Notes under the pieces: generated by a model
What the model was told of the DNA's origin: nothing
What the model saw: the letters and a program-made list of their open reading frames with translations, nothing else
The model's database searches: none
In this document: piece by piece, positions 33,141-43,891 of the stretch
Numbering within the stretch: the first letter of the stretch is position 1
Layout: the number at the start of each line of letters is the position of its first letter
Made by a program: the position numbers and the translations under genes
NCBI GenBank assembly: GCA_015680685.1
Contig: MNCI01027140.1
Coordinates: 290,595 to 354,594 of the forward strand
Direction: 5' to 3'
DNA from: Gnetum montanum
Lineage: Eukaryota > Streptophyta > Gnetopsida > Gnetales > Gnetaceae
Length of the DNA stretch: 64,000 bases

Positions 33141-34290
33141 ACTCCTACAAATATGCCACCAACTTCATGTTTTAGCACTCAAATTCTTTTAGGAATTGAA
33201 AAACTAAAGTTTTTTTATGGTTAGTCATCAAAGTGAACTCCTAGGACAACAAGTAATACCTCCAATGCTTGATTTCTTGAAGAATAGTGTATAGTTCCTT
33301 CTCATATATGATATATTTCTACCTAGACTCATTCAACTTTTCTCAAAATAAGGAAATGAGTCTACCTTCTTATTAAAGCACCCCTCCAATGGAAATTCCA
33401 CTTGCATCCATCTCCACCTAAAAAAGCTTCCAGAAATCTAGTATTACAAGCACTGGTTCATTGGTAATTTTTGCATTCAACAAGTCAAAGCTCCTTTGGG
33501 TTTCATCATCCCACCTGAAATCCTTGTTATTCTTTAGAAAAGTGAATATAGGCTAAGAAATACCACTAAAATTTTTGATAAGCCTTCTATAAAAACTTGA
33601 TAAACCAAGAAATGATCTTACCTTCCTAATATTTTTAATAGTCAACCAATCTCTAATAGCCATCACCTTGGTAGTTTTTATTCAAAATTGATTTTTAGAT
33701 CTCACATGTCCAAAATATGTGACCTCCCTCTTGAAGAACTCTTCTTCACATTGATCACCAAATATGCCTCTTGTAATTTAGGACACACTCTTCTCAAGTA
33801 ATCCAAGTACTTCTTCTCATTAAAGTTGTACAACAAATTATCATCAAATATGATAATACAACACTTACCAATCAAATTTTTGAGTACATCATGCATCAAT
33901 CTCATGAATGTAGTAGGTATATTTGTGGGCCCAATTGACATCACCAACCACTAAAATAATCCATCTGGTATTTGGAAAGTTATCTTTCATTCATCACCAA
34001 GGTAGATCTGAATTGGATGATATGCACTCTTTAAATCCATTTTGCTAAAAACTTATGTATTAGAAAGGACATTAAGAATTTCATCCATCCTTAAAATAAG
34101 AAACATATACATCTTGTTATCTTGTTCATAGCCCTTGAATCAATGGACATTCTCCGTCCATCATTGTCCTTCTTTGGTACAAGCACTATTGGAACTATAT
34201 AAGGTGAAATAAACTCTCTCAAAAAGCCATTTACAAGTAACTTCTCTACTTTCCTTTGTAATTCAGCTTGCTGATTTGATGCCATTTAGT
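33141..34290 (-). pseudogene. RT and RNase H of the minus-strand gypsy
   Basis: Read leftward. MASNQQAELQRKVEKLLVNG and FLREFISPYIVPIVLVPKKD (34,285-34,160) form the RT start. SRAMNKIT follows. PTTFMRLMHDVLKNLIGK then the active-site box IIIFDDN (FDD at 33,840-33,848) come next. The connection and RNase H (33,650-33,200) are broken by stops. The polymerase aspartates survive but the frame does not. Confidence 0.85.
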
Positions 34291-36313
34291 ATGCCCTCTC
34301 ATTTAAAATGGTAGCACTAGGGATGAAGTTACTATAATGTCAAACATTTCTCATTAATGGTAATCCAACTAATTCCCCTTTGAACACTTTGGGCAATTTC
34401 TCCCTCAAGCCTAGCATACCTATTGGAAGTTATACCTGCACATTATCATGGTTAGAAAGAACAATTAATACAATCACAAAACCAAAACCAACCTCATAAT
34501 GTTCCTTGATATATTCTCTCTCTTCTAGAAGAATTAAGAAGTATCAAATAAGCTTTTTGTTGCCTCACTTATTCAGCTATCATAAGAATCAACTCATAGA
34601 TTTCACCAGGTTTTGCTATAATCCATACATTTTTTCTCCATCAAATTAAGCCCCATTATCCAAATTCCAAGGGCTTTCAAGAATTACATTAGCATAATCA
34701 ATTGGTAGTACATCATATTTTATAACATCATGATAACTCTTAATTTTAAATTTTAAAACACATTGCTCTATCAACTATTAAGAGAAATATCTTAATAACA
34801 AATGCACTTTGTAGGGTCTAAGATGAGGATTTTCCACTAAACTCAATCTAGCAACTATCCTAGATGAAATAAAAATTTCTTGGACTCCCCTATTAATCAA
34901 AATGTAAATCCATTCTGAACTAAGCAAACATCTAGCCCCAATTCAAAATAACAATTTCTTAATAGATAATCTCCTTTATTCATATTACCCATGAATCCAA
35001 AAGAATTTAATTTGGAAACTTTCTTAATTTTAGAAGCATTAGAATTATATCTATAAAGAGCTTAGATTAATGTCTCTCCAACTTCCATGGTTTGCACATC
35101 CTTGCCTTTGGCTAACTTATGAAGTGGACATTCACATTGCTTGTCTTTCCATTCTTCACATTTGAAACAATGAATCTTGATTGAGTTGTTACCTTGATCC
35201 TTGCCTCCCTTGCCTTAGTCTTCCTTGGATTGATCCTTCTCACCATCCTTATCTAACTTCTTCTCATCGTTTTCATCTTTTTCTTCAGATTTATACTNAC
35301 TTCTTCTCATCGTTTTCATCTTTTTCTTCAGATTTATACTTGGATACCTTCTCTTATTTGGATCCCTATCCTTTCCTTTTGAATCTTGTTTTCTCCTATC
35401 TCCAAATCCATTAAGCTTTTTTATATCTTGAGTACCAAATCATAAGCCTCATAAAGAATTTGTGGCTCATAGAATGATAACTCTTGCTAATACACCATTT
35501 TAAGATCTTCAAAAATAATTAAAGCCTATTCATACTTCTTCGAGTTTACCTTAGCTTGATGAAATAGTTCACAAAATTTGAGGTAAAACTTCTTAACATC
35601 TTTTTTACCCTTTTTTAGAAATTTCAACTCTATGATTATCTCTTGCCTCTATGAGTCTGCTCAAATTTTCTTCTCAACTTGTACTTTATTAGATTTCAAT
35701 CTTTGATAGGTTGACCATTTTGCCTCTCATAACTTTGGGATTCTTTTTCCTATCCAATTTAAGTCATACCTTCTAATTTGGATTTAAAAATTGGTACCCT
35801 TAATTGATTTGGTGCCTCTTAAAATTTAAAATGCATGTCTAGTATCTTCAGCCAACTTGAAAAACCATGGGTGCCATCTACATCATTGAAAATCTTCAGT
35901 TCCACATATGGAAGTCTAGCAACATTTCTGAATGCTCTAGCAAGACTTGCTTCATCTTTATCATTAAGCTTATTATGAGAAGAACTCAATGCTAGTGATG
36001 GAACTCTTAGAACTCTAACATGAGAATTTGGATTCCTCCCACTAGAATTTTTGGCTGATGAGTTCCCACACTTCCATAGTTGGAATGTTTTTTTCTCCTC
36101 ATCTACTTCCTCTCCACTAAGTTGAGAAACTTCATCATCATCATTTGAACATGAATGCTCATCATCACCATGAGTCTAATATAGCTAGGACTTGCATTCC
36201 TATCTACCTTGGCATTGATATTATTTAGTCATACAATAATCTGTTGAAAGATAGACTTCATGCTCTCCATGCTTCTATTCATGTCTTGAACATGTTTCTT
36301 CTTAGGCACCATC
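34291..36313 (-). pseudogene. Gag and protease region of the minus-strand gypsy
   Basis: The start reads MVPKKKHVQDMNRSMESMKS (ATG at about 36,311). A serine-rich segment, ARLPYVELKIFNDVDGTHGF and SSWLKILDMHFKF (about 35,900-35,830) correspond to the gag capsid domain. A lysine-rich portion surrounds the N at 35,298. The single zinc knuckle reads CEEWKDKQCECPLHKL near 35,150. The protease segment (about 35,050-34,350) is too decayed to place the active site. Confidence 0.65.
35256..35340. repeat. Exact 42-bp tandem duplication around a single N
   Basis: 35,256-35,297 and 35,299-35,340 are identical and separated by one N. In a region otherwise full of point decay this points to an assembly join, not a biological repeat. 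Confidence 0.85.
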
Positions 36314-36364
36314 TAAAATTGGTAAAAATCTATAACCAAATTCTAAACAATAATCAATGTAATT

Positions 36365-36375
36365 CTCTAATACCA
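36365..36375 (-). other. tRNA-iMet-type primer-binding site of the minus-strand gypsy
   Basis: On the minus strand TGGTATTAGAG lies 7 nt inside the LTR end. The plant initiator-tRNA site is TGGTATCAGAG, so there is one C-to-T change. Confidence 0.75.
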
Positions 36376-36382
36376 ATAACAC

Positions 36383-37257
36383 TAGAGTAGAGCCATTTCA
36401 ATTTGCTTTAGTCCTTCAAAAATACACTAAATTCGAAATGAATGAAAGATAATTCAATTTTCCAAAAAATGCTAAAACTAGCTATCTTCAATTAGTTCAA
36501 AAAAGATTGCAATTACAATGGTTCCACAACCCACAAATAACACAAATCACTCAAATACTCAATGACATTGCAAAGCATGAGGCTTTACAGCTACATAATG
36601 ATTAACCTCCATGCAAAGCACAACTAAACTAAATCTCTCCCTCAAATATAGGACTAAGATCTAACACAGCACACTAAGACCTACAATGTCCAAACAATTG
36701 ACCATAGAGATGCATACACACTCATGCAATCTCTCTTAATAGTCTCTCATGTGTTCAATTCCATGCCAAAACATGAAACACAAATAATACTTATCAAATT
36801 TCATACAAGAACCTTAGGAAAATCTTCTCCAATCTAAACTTGGAGATTCCTAACTATTTCCTTTTTGTTCTCACTTTTTTTCAGCTATTTCTAAACTTAG
36901 AACTACCAATTTGAAAATTTCCTTGGCCATACAAGATGTCTACAGCCTTTTTAAGATATCTTTCTATAATATTCAAGACTCAAGAAAGATGTCTCTAGCC
37001 TATGGGAGATGTCTCCTATTTGAGTGAGATGTCTCCTATCTGGGAGAAATGTCTACCTAGAGACATTTCTTGATAGCATGAGATATCTCCTCATCTATTA
37101 ATAAATCTTCTCCCCTTGATAAGATGTCTCCTGTCAATTTCCAGCTCTTTGTAAAGATGTCTCTCTAACCTCCAAAACATCTTCCCAACTTCCTAAACTT
37201 ATAAATCAACCACTTGTAAGGATGAAAAAAAGGCTTGGAAGAGGTGTCCCTACTCCA
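36383..37257 (-). mobile_element. 5' LTR of the minus-strand gypsy (right LTR)
   Basis: 875 bp, colinear with the left LTR, ending CCCTACTCCA before the ATAAT duplication. It contains six TGTCTC/GAGACA motifs between 36,990 and 37,163. Confidence 0.9.
36990..37163. promoter_or_regulatory. Cluster of six TGTCTC motifs in the right LTR
   Basis: TGTCTC or GAGACA at 36,990, 37,010, 37,030, 37,060, 37,125 and 37,158. With transcription on the minus strand the cluster lies about 95-270 bp inside the LTR start, where U3 promoter elements are expected. Confidence 0.5.
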
Positions 37258-37271
37258 ATAATTATGATGAA

Positions 37272-37296
37272 TTCTAATTTAAATTTTAAATTAGAA
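37272..37296. repeat. Perfect AT-rich palindrome
   Basis: 12-bp arms TTCTAATTTAAA and TTTAAATTAGAA with a 1-nt spacer, in the 0.3-kb spacer between the gypsy and copia elements, which holds nothing else. Confidence 0.6.
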
Positions 37297-37573
37297 AATA
37301 GTAGAAGATAAAACATTAAATTATAACTATAATTTTAATAAACTAAAATCAAGTATATGTATTAAGAAAACCAAACCAAATTAACATATATACTACTCCA
37401 ATGCAACCAAACTCAATTAGATTAAGGTTTAGGTTGGTTTTGAATTGTTTGAACTTAGATTTGATGGGTAAGTTAACCTACTCCCTACTAAACCCATAGT
37501 TTCTACCCTCAAATTTAAATATACTTTTAATATAAAGTTTTTTTAAGCAAATGGTTTAAAGATAGCTTGAACA

Positions 37574-37814
37574 TGATAAGAATAACATAGTTAATCATGA
37601 ACATGGTGTTAGCAGTTAGTATGATCATTAACATGGAGTTAACAATCAATCTAGTAATTTTAGTTAGTAATAAGTTTGTAAAAAATGTTGCAATTCTTTT
37701 GAAGCATATTTTTCTCAATCATCAATGCCACTATTTTTGAAATTTTCTTGGTAAATATTCATACGTTTAAATGATAACATATATTATTCAGATTCTTCAT
37801 TCCTTTATGTTTCT
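37574..37814 (+). mobile_element. 5' LTR of the copia element
   Basis: Starts TGATAAGAATAACATAG and ends ATGTTTCT, colinear with the 3' LTR. The terminal CA has become CT. Confidence 0.85.
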
Positions 37815-37816
37815 TA

Positions 37817-37829
37817 TGGTATTAGAGTT
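37817..37829 (+). other. tRNA-iMet primer-binding site of the copia element
   Basis: TGGTATTAGAGTT two bases inside the LTR. It matches TGGTATCAGAGCT with two C-to-T changes. Confidence 0.85.
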
Positions 37830-37899
37830 GGATTAAGTGTCACTGCATCTATGACCATTTTATCTATTATGAGTATGTTGTACAAAAAAAAAAATTGCA

Positions 37900-38900
37900 A
37901 TGTTTGTTTATTCATTTCATCAAATGACAAGTTTAGTTTTAGTAAAGCTAATTTTGTTAAATTTTCTTTTGCGGCATTCACAAGTTCAACCTTTGATTTG
38001 TAGTTTCCAACTGCAACCTTTGATTTGGATTTTCCAACTGCATCATCATATTGTAGATACAAGCCATGCAAAAAAGATTTTGGATCAAAATAGAAATGAA
38101 GTTAGAAATCTAGAGTTTGTTTTATGGTGGAATAATGATGGACTTCTTACAAGTTGGATTCTGGACATAATGTTAGAAGAAGTTTTGCCATTAGTCATTA
38201 GATGTGAAAACTCTAAAGAAGTGTGGAATGTATTAAAAGAAGCTTTTTTGGTTATAATAAAGGAAGACAAAATTCAACTGAAGAACCATATTCAAACTTT
38301 ATTCAAACATAGTTTTTCTCAATTGAAGAGTATATTCAAATGTTTAGAATGATTTGTCATAATTTGACTACACTCAAGCATCTTGTCTTAGATTAAGATA
38401 ATATTCTTCAATTATCAAGATGTTTGGATAATAAGAATCAATCTTTGAATATTTCTAAGCTTTCAAAACCCCAATATCCTACCTTTCAACAATATGTTCT
38501 TATCCTTTAATCTTGTGAACAAGAGTTGTAAGCTAAAAAAGTGAAACCTATTCAATATGAATTATTTTAACCAAGAATTTGTGGGAAAAAGAGATAAAAA
38601 TCATCCTTGTGGTCGTATATGAGAAGGTAGATTCAATCAACTATTTTATTCTAGTGATCATGGATTTTCTATTGTAGGACAATACAACATTCAATCTTAG
38701 AGAGGACACAACCACAATCCAAATCATTGTCATTTTCATTCCAATGATATATTAGCTACTAATCAAAAAATAAATATTGTTTCTTTGTCCACATGTCCAA
38801 CTTCTATAAGATATGCAACATCAACACAATAAGATTCTTCTTGTCAAATAGGTAGTAAATGTGGATACATAGCTCTCCATTGTTAGAATCGATTTGATTG
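37900..38900 (+). pseudogene. Gag of the copia element
   Basis: Open from about 37,900 to 38,352: NDGLLTSWILDIMLEEVLPL, SKEVWNVLKEAFLVI and KNHIQTLFKHSFSQLKSI, the copia gag capsid pattern. After stops, a degraded zinc knuckle reads CQIGSKCGYIALHC (about 38,848-38,889), with the second cysteine changed to G. Confidence 0.75.
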
Positions 38901-40300
38901 CTTTATCAACCATAAGAGTTATTCCATGCCTTGGATACAATGAATATTCATGAAATAGAGGATCCAACATTTTATGCTAATATATATGTAACTTTACACA
39001 TTGTTAGTGATCCAAATATCTTAGGGAAATTAAATTATACACCAATAATGATATTGTATATATTGTTGATGGTAGTGAATTAGCTATTTCTCATGTTCGA
39101 TTTACAAATATGTCTTCATCCTATGATCAATTGCATTTGAAAAAAGTATTGGTTGTACTTGATATCAAAAGAAATGTTCTTTCTATTAGTCAACTCATTA
39201 AAGATAATTTTTGTGTTATTGAATTCTCATTTTTGGATTTCATTGTTAAAGATACTCAAACTCAAAGAGTGTTTTCCAAGGGAACTAAGAAAGAAGAGTT
39301 GTTTGCATTGGAAAATGGAATCTAATAAGCGTTAACAACTATCAAAAGTGGAAGAGCTCTTGAAGCCATTTGGCATTAACGGTTAGATCATTCAAATTTA
39401 AAGTTGTTACATCATCTTAGCTCAAATAATTATATTCTAGTTAGTAATTAGATTAAGAAGAGAAGTTTATGTCCTTGTCAAATAGAAAAGAGTTGTAGAC
39501 TTCCATTCTCAATGAATAATGAAATTTCTGTAGTTCTTTTTAAAAAGGTTCACTCACTATGTTTTATGAGGACTAGCTCCTATATTATCTTCTCAAAGGT
39601 TTCATATTATGTTTTTTTTTTCATAGATGAATGCACTAGTTATACTTAGTTCAATCCTCTTAAGTAAAAATCAGAGTTTTATATGTGTTTTCTTAATTTT
39701 TAATCCTTGGTTCATACTCAATATAATGCCCAAATTCAAATTTTTCAAAGTGATGGAGGGGAAGAGTTTATTAAAAAAAAATTCATATATCATCTTCTCA
39801 ATTGTAGAATTCAAAGACTATATTATCTTGTCCTAGTACTCTTGAATAAAATGGAGTTGAAGAGAGAAAACATAAACATATAGTTGAAACAGGGCTCATA
39901 ATGATGCTACATGCTAAAGTACCATTAAAATATTGGGTTGATGCCTTTGTAACTATTGTTTATTTGATTAATCATTTTCCTTCCTCAACACTCAATATGG
40001 ATAGTTGTTACTTTTATCTCTTTGGTTCACAACTTGATTATTCCTTTTAAGGATGATTTCTTCTAGGTGTTTTTCTTTTCTCAAAGATCATAGCCTGCAC
40101 AAATTGGTAGCAAGATCATATCTGTGTTTTCATTGGTTATAGTCCTATACATAAGAGTTAGCAATGCTTGTATCCTCCAACTAGAAGGGTATATATTTCA
40201 AGGCATGTTGTATTCAATGAATATTTATCACCTTATGTTAACCATGTATCCCTATATATCCCATCCCAAATAGAATTAAAGGTTGCTATTTTTTAGAAAA
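38901..40300 (+). pseudogene. Protease and integrase of the copia element
   Basis: SYDQLHLKKVLVVLDIKRNV and LSISQLIKDNFCVIEFSFLD (39,116-39,240) represent the end of protease and pre-integrase segment. The next part reads ALEAIWH-RLDHSNLKLLHH then CPCQIEKS, the HHCC finger region (39,350-39,490). The integrase core FFIDECTSYT and IQIFQSDGGEEFI (39,615-39,770) retains the second aspartate. The protease active site is not legible. Many frameshifts and stops. Confidence 0.75.
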
Positions 40301-40728
40301 AACATGAAATATATCCAAAGTATACTAATGGGATACATCATGGAATTAACTATTCATAGAAATATGATACAACTTCTAGTTTAATTTCTATTTCTTCAAC
40401 ATCAAAAATAAATTCAATTCATGGCAAATGTGTTTGTAATGATGCAATACACCATCTACTCATAATCATGATGAAAGATCATTATAAGATACTTTTACAC
40501 CTACTTCAGTTTTGAACTTTGATGCATTTGTAAATAACAATGATACATTAGCTCAAATTTCAAATGTTGATGGTTTTGTGCAAGATTTTCTTGCTCAAAA
40601 TTCTACTATTCCCATTAATTCTTTCATTTTTGAGGTGCCCAACTCATGCTCATTGGCTACTCACATATTTATAAGATTGTTAGTATAATTTAGTTGCTTC
40701 TACTTTTCATGATGATGATGATGAATAC

Positions 40729-41062
40729 ATGACTAAGCCACAAACATTGAAAGGTGCTCTCAAGAAGCCTCAATGGGTGGAAGTTATGAAAGAAGAACTT
40801 AGAACATTTCATAAAAACAATACATGGACTTTAGTTCTTTGTCAACCAAGTATCAATGTAATTGGTTCTCAATGGATTTTTTATACTAAGCTTAAATCGG
40901 ATGACACATTAGATTGCTACAAAGCTCGTCTAGTTGCAAAATGTTTCAATTAAATCCTTGGAATAGATTCTATAGAAACATTCAATCTAGTCATAAAAGC
41001 CACTATTATAAGACTAGTACTTTTTCTTATTACCATTTTTTAATAGCTTGCTTGTTAGTTAG
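40729..41062 (+). pseudogene. Copia reverse transcriptase, N-terminal part
   Basis: Opens MTKPQTLKGALKKPQWVEVM, then EELRTFHKNNTWTLV, NVIGSQWIFYTKLKSDD, CYKARLVAKCFN (40,729-40,953). This is the hallmark start of plant copia RT, with the final G of AKGFN changed to C. After a frameshift GIDSIETF and VIKATIIRLVL follow to the insertion at 41,062. Confidence 0.9.
41058..41062. repeat. Target-site duplication GTTAG, left copy
   Basis: Pairs with GTTAA at 43,887-43,891 (4 of 5 identical). Confidence 0.65.
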
Positions 41063-42425
41063 TGTTGTGGTCAACCTCGCCCTATCGCACGGGGCCATGA
41101 TCAACAAAACTATCCTGTAAAATCATAATATATCGTTTCACCAAGCAATGTTGATGTGTACGAAGGTAAATCAATGTGTGGGGAGGTGAATTGACTTGCA
41201 GGGAGTGGACCAACATGCAAGAAGGTGAACCAATGTGCAGGGATGTGAATCGATATGTAGGAAGGTAGACCAATGTGCAGGGAGGTGAACGTCACTAGTA
41301 GGTAGCTATAAAGCAGAGAACAAAGATGACAGTAGGAGGAGGGAGTAAGGGCCTCCTTAACAAATCGAGCTCTCTTCCGGAACAGTTGCGTCTCTCTTCA
41401 TAGAGGCACACGAAGATGGGCAAGGGGTCTCTAAAGGTTAAGCAACCAATGGACAATGGTTTTCTCTCTCTCTCTTCTCTTGTTTTTCTTGGGGCAACAG
41501 CAACATAGCTAATGTGTGTAGATAGAAAGTGCAGTAGGTGGGTTCTGCAGTCTTGCTTCTTTATTCTTGGCAACGGACCAACGACAGTCAGCAGTAGCAA
41601 AGTTGCATAAATAACAATCAACAATCTCAGCAAGAAACCAAGAGGTGATGATCTCTTTCTATTCTTTTCGACAACAAACCAATAAGCAGTGTTTTTCTTT
41701 TTCTTTGCTTGTCCTAGTAGGTAGCCTTCTCTCCTTCCCTAGTCACTGGCAGTGTGCATGGCACAATGCAAGTGCAAAAACAATAGATTTCTTTCTCTGC
41801 AATAGCAGGGACAAATTCCTCTCTTTGTGCCACTGGTAGGCGCAAGAGTAGTGTTGGTAGCTACACCAGTAGTGGTAGGCAAGTTCTATAGTTCTGTTTT
41901 ATTCATTCTTGGCAGACATGAGGTGGTATACGACAGTAGACTACTAACAGCATGGTCTCCCCTCTTCTCTTATCCATAGCAATTTTCCCTCCCTTGCTCT
42001 CTCAACCACATAATAGCGGCAGTGTGTAGTAAGGACAAATTTCTCTCTATCTCTTGCTATGGTGTTGTAGCAGTAGACGGTAGTAGGCGTGTGCACTAAG
42101 TGGTAGCATAGGATCTAGCCTCTTCTCTCTCCCTCTTTGGCAATGGTCGTAGTTTTCCTACCCGACAGTGAACCCCACCAACTACGATGGATTAGTAGCA
42201 ATAGGAACCAGAAAAAATTTATTCTTTTTTTGTTATTTATTATATTCCAAGACAATCACTCAATTTGAATTTTTAGTTTATTATTTCTTTTAAAAAAGGC
42301 CAAGTAGCCCTGTCCAGCTGAGACTATTCCCAGGTTTGTATCCATACAAGAGGCGCCTTAGGCAATAGTCTCCTAAAACAAGTTTTTCCTTCAATGTTGG
42401 TCTGACCAAAGTTTATGCATCAACA
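41063..42425 (+). mobile_element. Left LTR of the non-coding element
   Basis: 1,363 bp. Contains a minisatellite (41,150-41,295), a TATA box TATAAAG (41,307-41,313) and CT-rich runs (for example near 41,460). Confidence 0.85.
41150..41295. repeat. About 20-bp minisatellite in the left LTR
   Basis: Roughly seven imperfect units of AAGGTGAACCAATGTGCAGGG just upstream of the TATA box. Repeated minus-strand residues (SLHIGSP, SPHIG) in short ORFs are a by-product. Confidence 0.75.
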
Positions 42426-42596
42426 CTTTTTTGATGCTAGAATAAGGGCATTTTGTAATCCTTGTTCCAAGAGTCCTAACTTACGAGAGGTGATTTTATT
42501 ATTTAATTTTAAATTTATTTTTTGAAATTTTTCTTATTTTATTATTTTTTTTGTTACTCCTTTCTTTTGCATGCAATTTGTTGTTTGGGAGCTAAA
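42426..42596. other. Interior of the non-coding LTR element
   Basis: 171 bp, T-rich, no ORF. It begins CTTTTTTGATGCTAGAATAAGG, not a recognisable primer site. It ends GTTTGGGAGCTAAA, a weak polypurine tract. Confidence 0.6.
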
Positions 42597-43886
42597 TGTT
42601 GTGGCCAACGTTGCCCATGCTATTGCATAGGGCCATGATCAACAAAACTATCCTGAAAAATCATATACCATTTCACCAAGCAATGTTGACGTGCGAGAAG
42701 GAGAAGGTGAACTGACATGCGAGAAGGTGAACCAATGTGGAGGGAGGTGGACTGATATACGGGAAGGTGAATCAACATGCGGGGACATGAACCGATGTGT
42801 GGGGAGGTGGACCGATGTGCATAGAAGTGAAACGTCACTTGCAAGCAACTATAAAGCAGGAAATGAAGACGATGTTAGGAGGGGGAACCAAGGGCCTCCT
42901 TAACAAATTGGGCTCTCTTTCCAAATAGTTGTGTCTCTCTTCATTGAGGCGCACGCAAATGGGGGTCTTTAGGGGTTGAAAAACCAAAGGACGGTGGTTT
43001 TCTCTCTCTCTTTTCTCCTGTTTTTCTTGGGACGACAGCGACGTAGCTAATGTGCATAGACGGCAGGTGCAGTAGGCAGCTTCTATAATCCTATTTCTTT
43101 ATTCTTGGCAACAGATTGGTAACAATTAGCAGTAGCATAGCTACATGGACGATGGTCAACAATCTCAATAAGAAACTAGGAGGCAACAATCTCTTTCTGT
43201 TCTTTTCCGCAGAAAACTAGTAGGCAGTGGTTTTCTTTCTCTTTACTTGTCCTAATTGATAGCCTTCTCTCCTCCCCTAGTCACTGGTAGTGTGCATGGC
43301 ATAGTGCAGGCATAGCAACAGTAGATTTCTTTCTCTACAATGGCAAAGACAAATTCCTGTCTTTGCACCATCGGCAGAAGTAGTGTTGGCAACTACACCA
43401 GTAGTGGCAAGCGGGTTCTATAGTTCTGTTTTATTCATTTTTGGTGAACATGAGGCAGTAGACTGCCGATGGCACGGTCTCCCCTCTTCTCTCATCCATA
43501 GCAGTTTTCCCTCCCTTGCTCTTTTAGCCACATAATGGCGGCAATGAGTAGTAAAGATAATTTTCTCTCTCTCTTGCTACGGTGTTACAGCAGTACAGTA
43601 GCAGGCATGTGCACCAAGTGGTGGTGTGGGATCCAGCCTCTTCTCTCTCCGTCTTTTGTGATGGTCATAGTTTTCCTGCCGAGTGAGCCCCACCAGCAAC
43701 AATGAACCGACAACAATAGCAGGAACCAGGGAAAATTTATTCTTTTTTGTTATCTATTGTATTCCAAGATGATCACTGAATTTGAATTCTAATTTTTTTA
43801 GTTTAGTTTATTATTTTTTTTAGGCAGTAGTCTTCTAAAACGAGTTTTTGCCAAATGTTGGTGCCACCAAAATTTATGCATCAATA
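42597..43886 (+). mobile_element. Right LTR of the non-coding element
   Basis: 1,290 bp, colinear with the left LTR, with the minisatellite (about 42,690-42,830) and TATA box (42,850-42,856). It is 73 bp shorter, mainly through losses near the 3' end. Confidence 0.85.
42690..42830. repeat. About 20-bp minisatellite in the right LTR
   Basis: Same GAAGGTGAACCAATGTG-type units as in the left LTR, with different unit wording and order. Confidence 0.75.
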
Positions 43887-43891
43887 GTTAA

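Larger units (their letters stand above)
30693..37257 (-). mobile_element. Minus-strand Ty3/gypsy retrotransposon with both LTRs
   Basis: A structurally complete 6.6-kb element. ATAAT is duplicated at 30,688-30,692 and 37,258-37,262. The ends are 10-bp inverted termini (TGGAGTAGGG at left, CCCTACTCCA at right). On the minus strand the order is 5' LTR, tRNA-iMet-type primer site, gag, protease region, RT, RNase H, integrase, 3' LTR, the Ty3 order. Wording such as NALSRMH and the INDNA-containing integrase tail suggests a chromovirus-type lineage; I did not identify a chromodomain. All coding parts are broken. One N (35,298) sits between two exact 42-bp copies and looks like an assembly artefact. 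Confidence 0.9.
41063..43886. mobile_element. Non-coding LTR element (LARD/TRIM-like) inserted in copia RT
   Basis: Two direct copies of 1.3-1.4 kb (41,063-42,425 and 42,597-43,886) flank only 171 bp of unique sequence. Each starts TGTTGTGG and ends in CAACA (CAATA in the second), giving TGTTG...CAACA termini, and a GTTAG/GTTAA pair flanks the whole. No gag, pol or clear primer site is present, so it must have been mobilised in trans. Long LTRs with a tiny interior fit neither classical TRIMs (short LTRs) nor LARDs (long interior). By reading orientation of the TATA box the element is on the plus strand. Confidence 0.85.

Noticed and set aside
41295-41633. 112-codon minus-strand ORF
   Set aside because: Lies wholly inside a non-coding LTR. 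The counterpart LTR does not conserve the frame.
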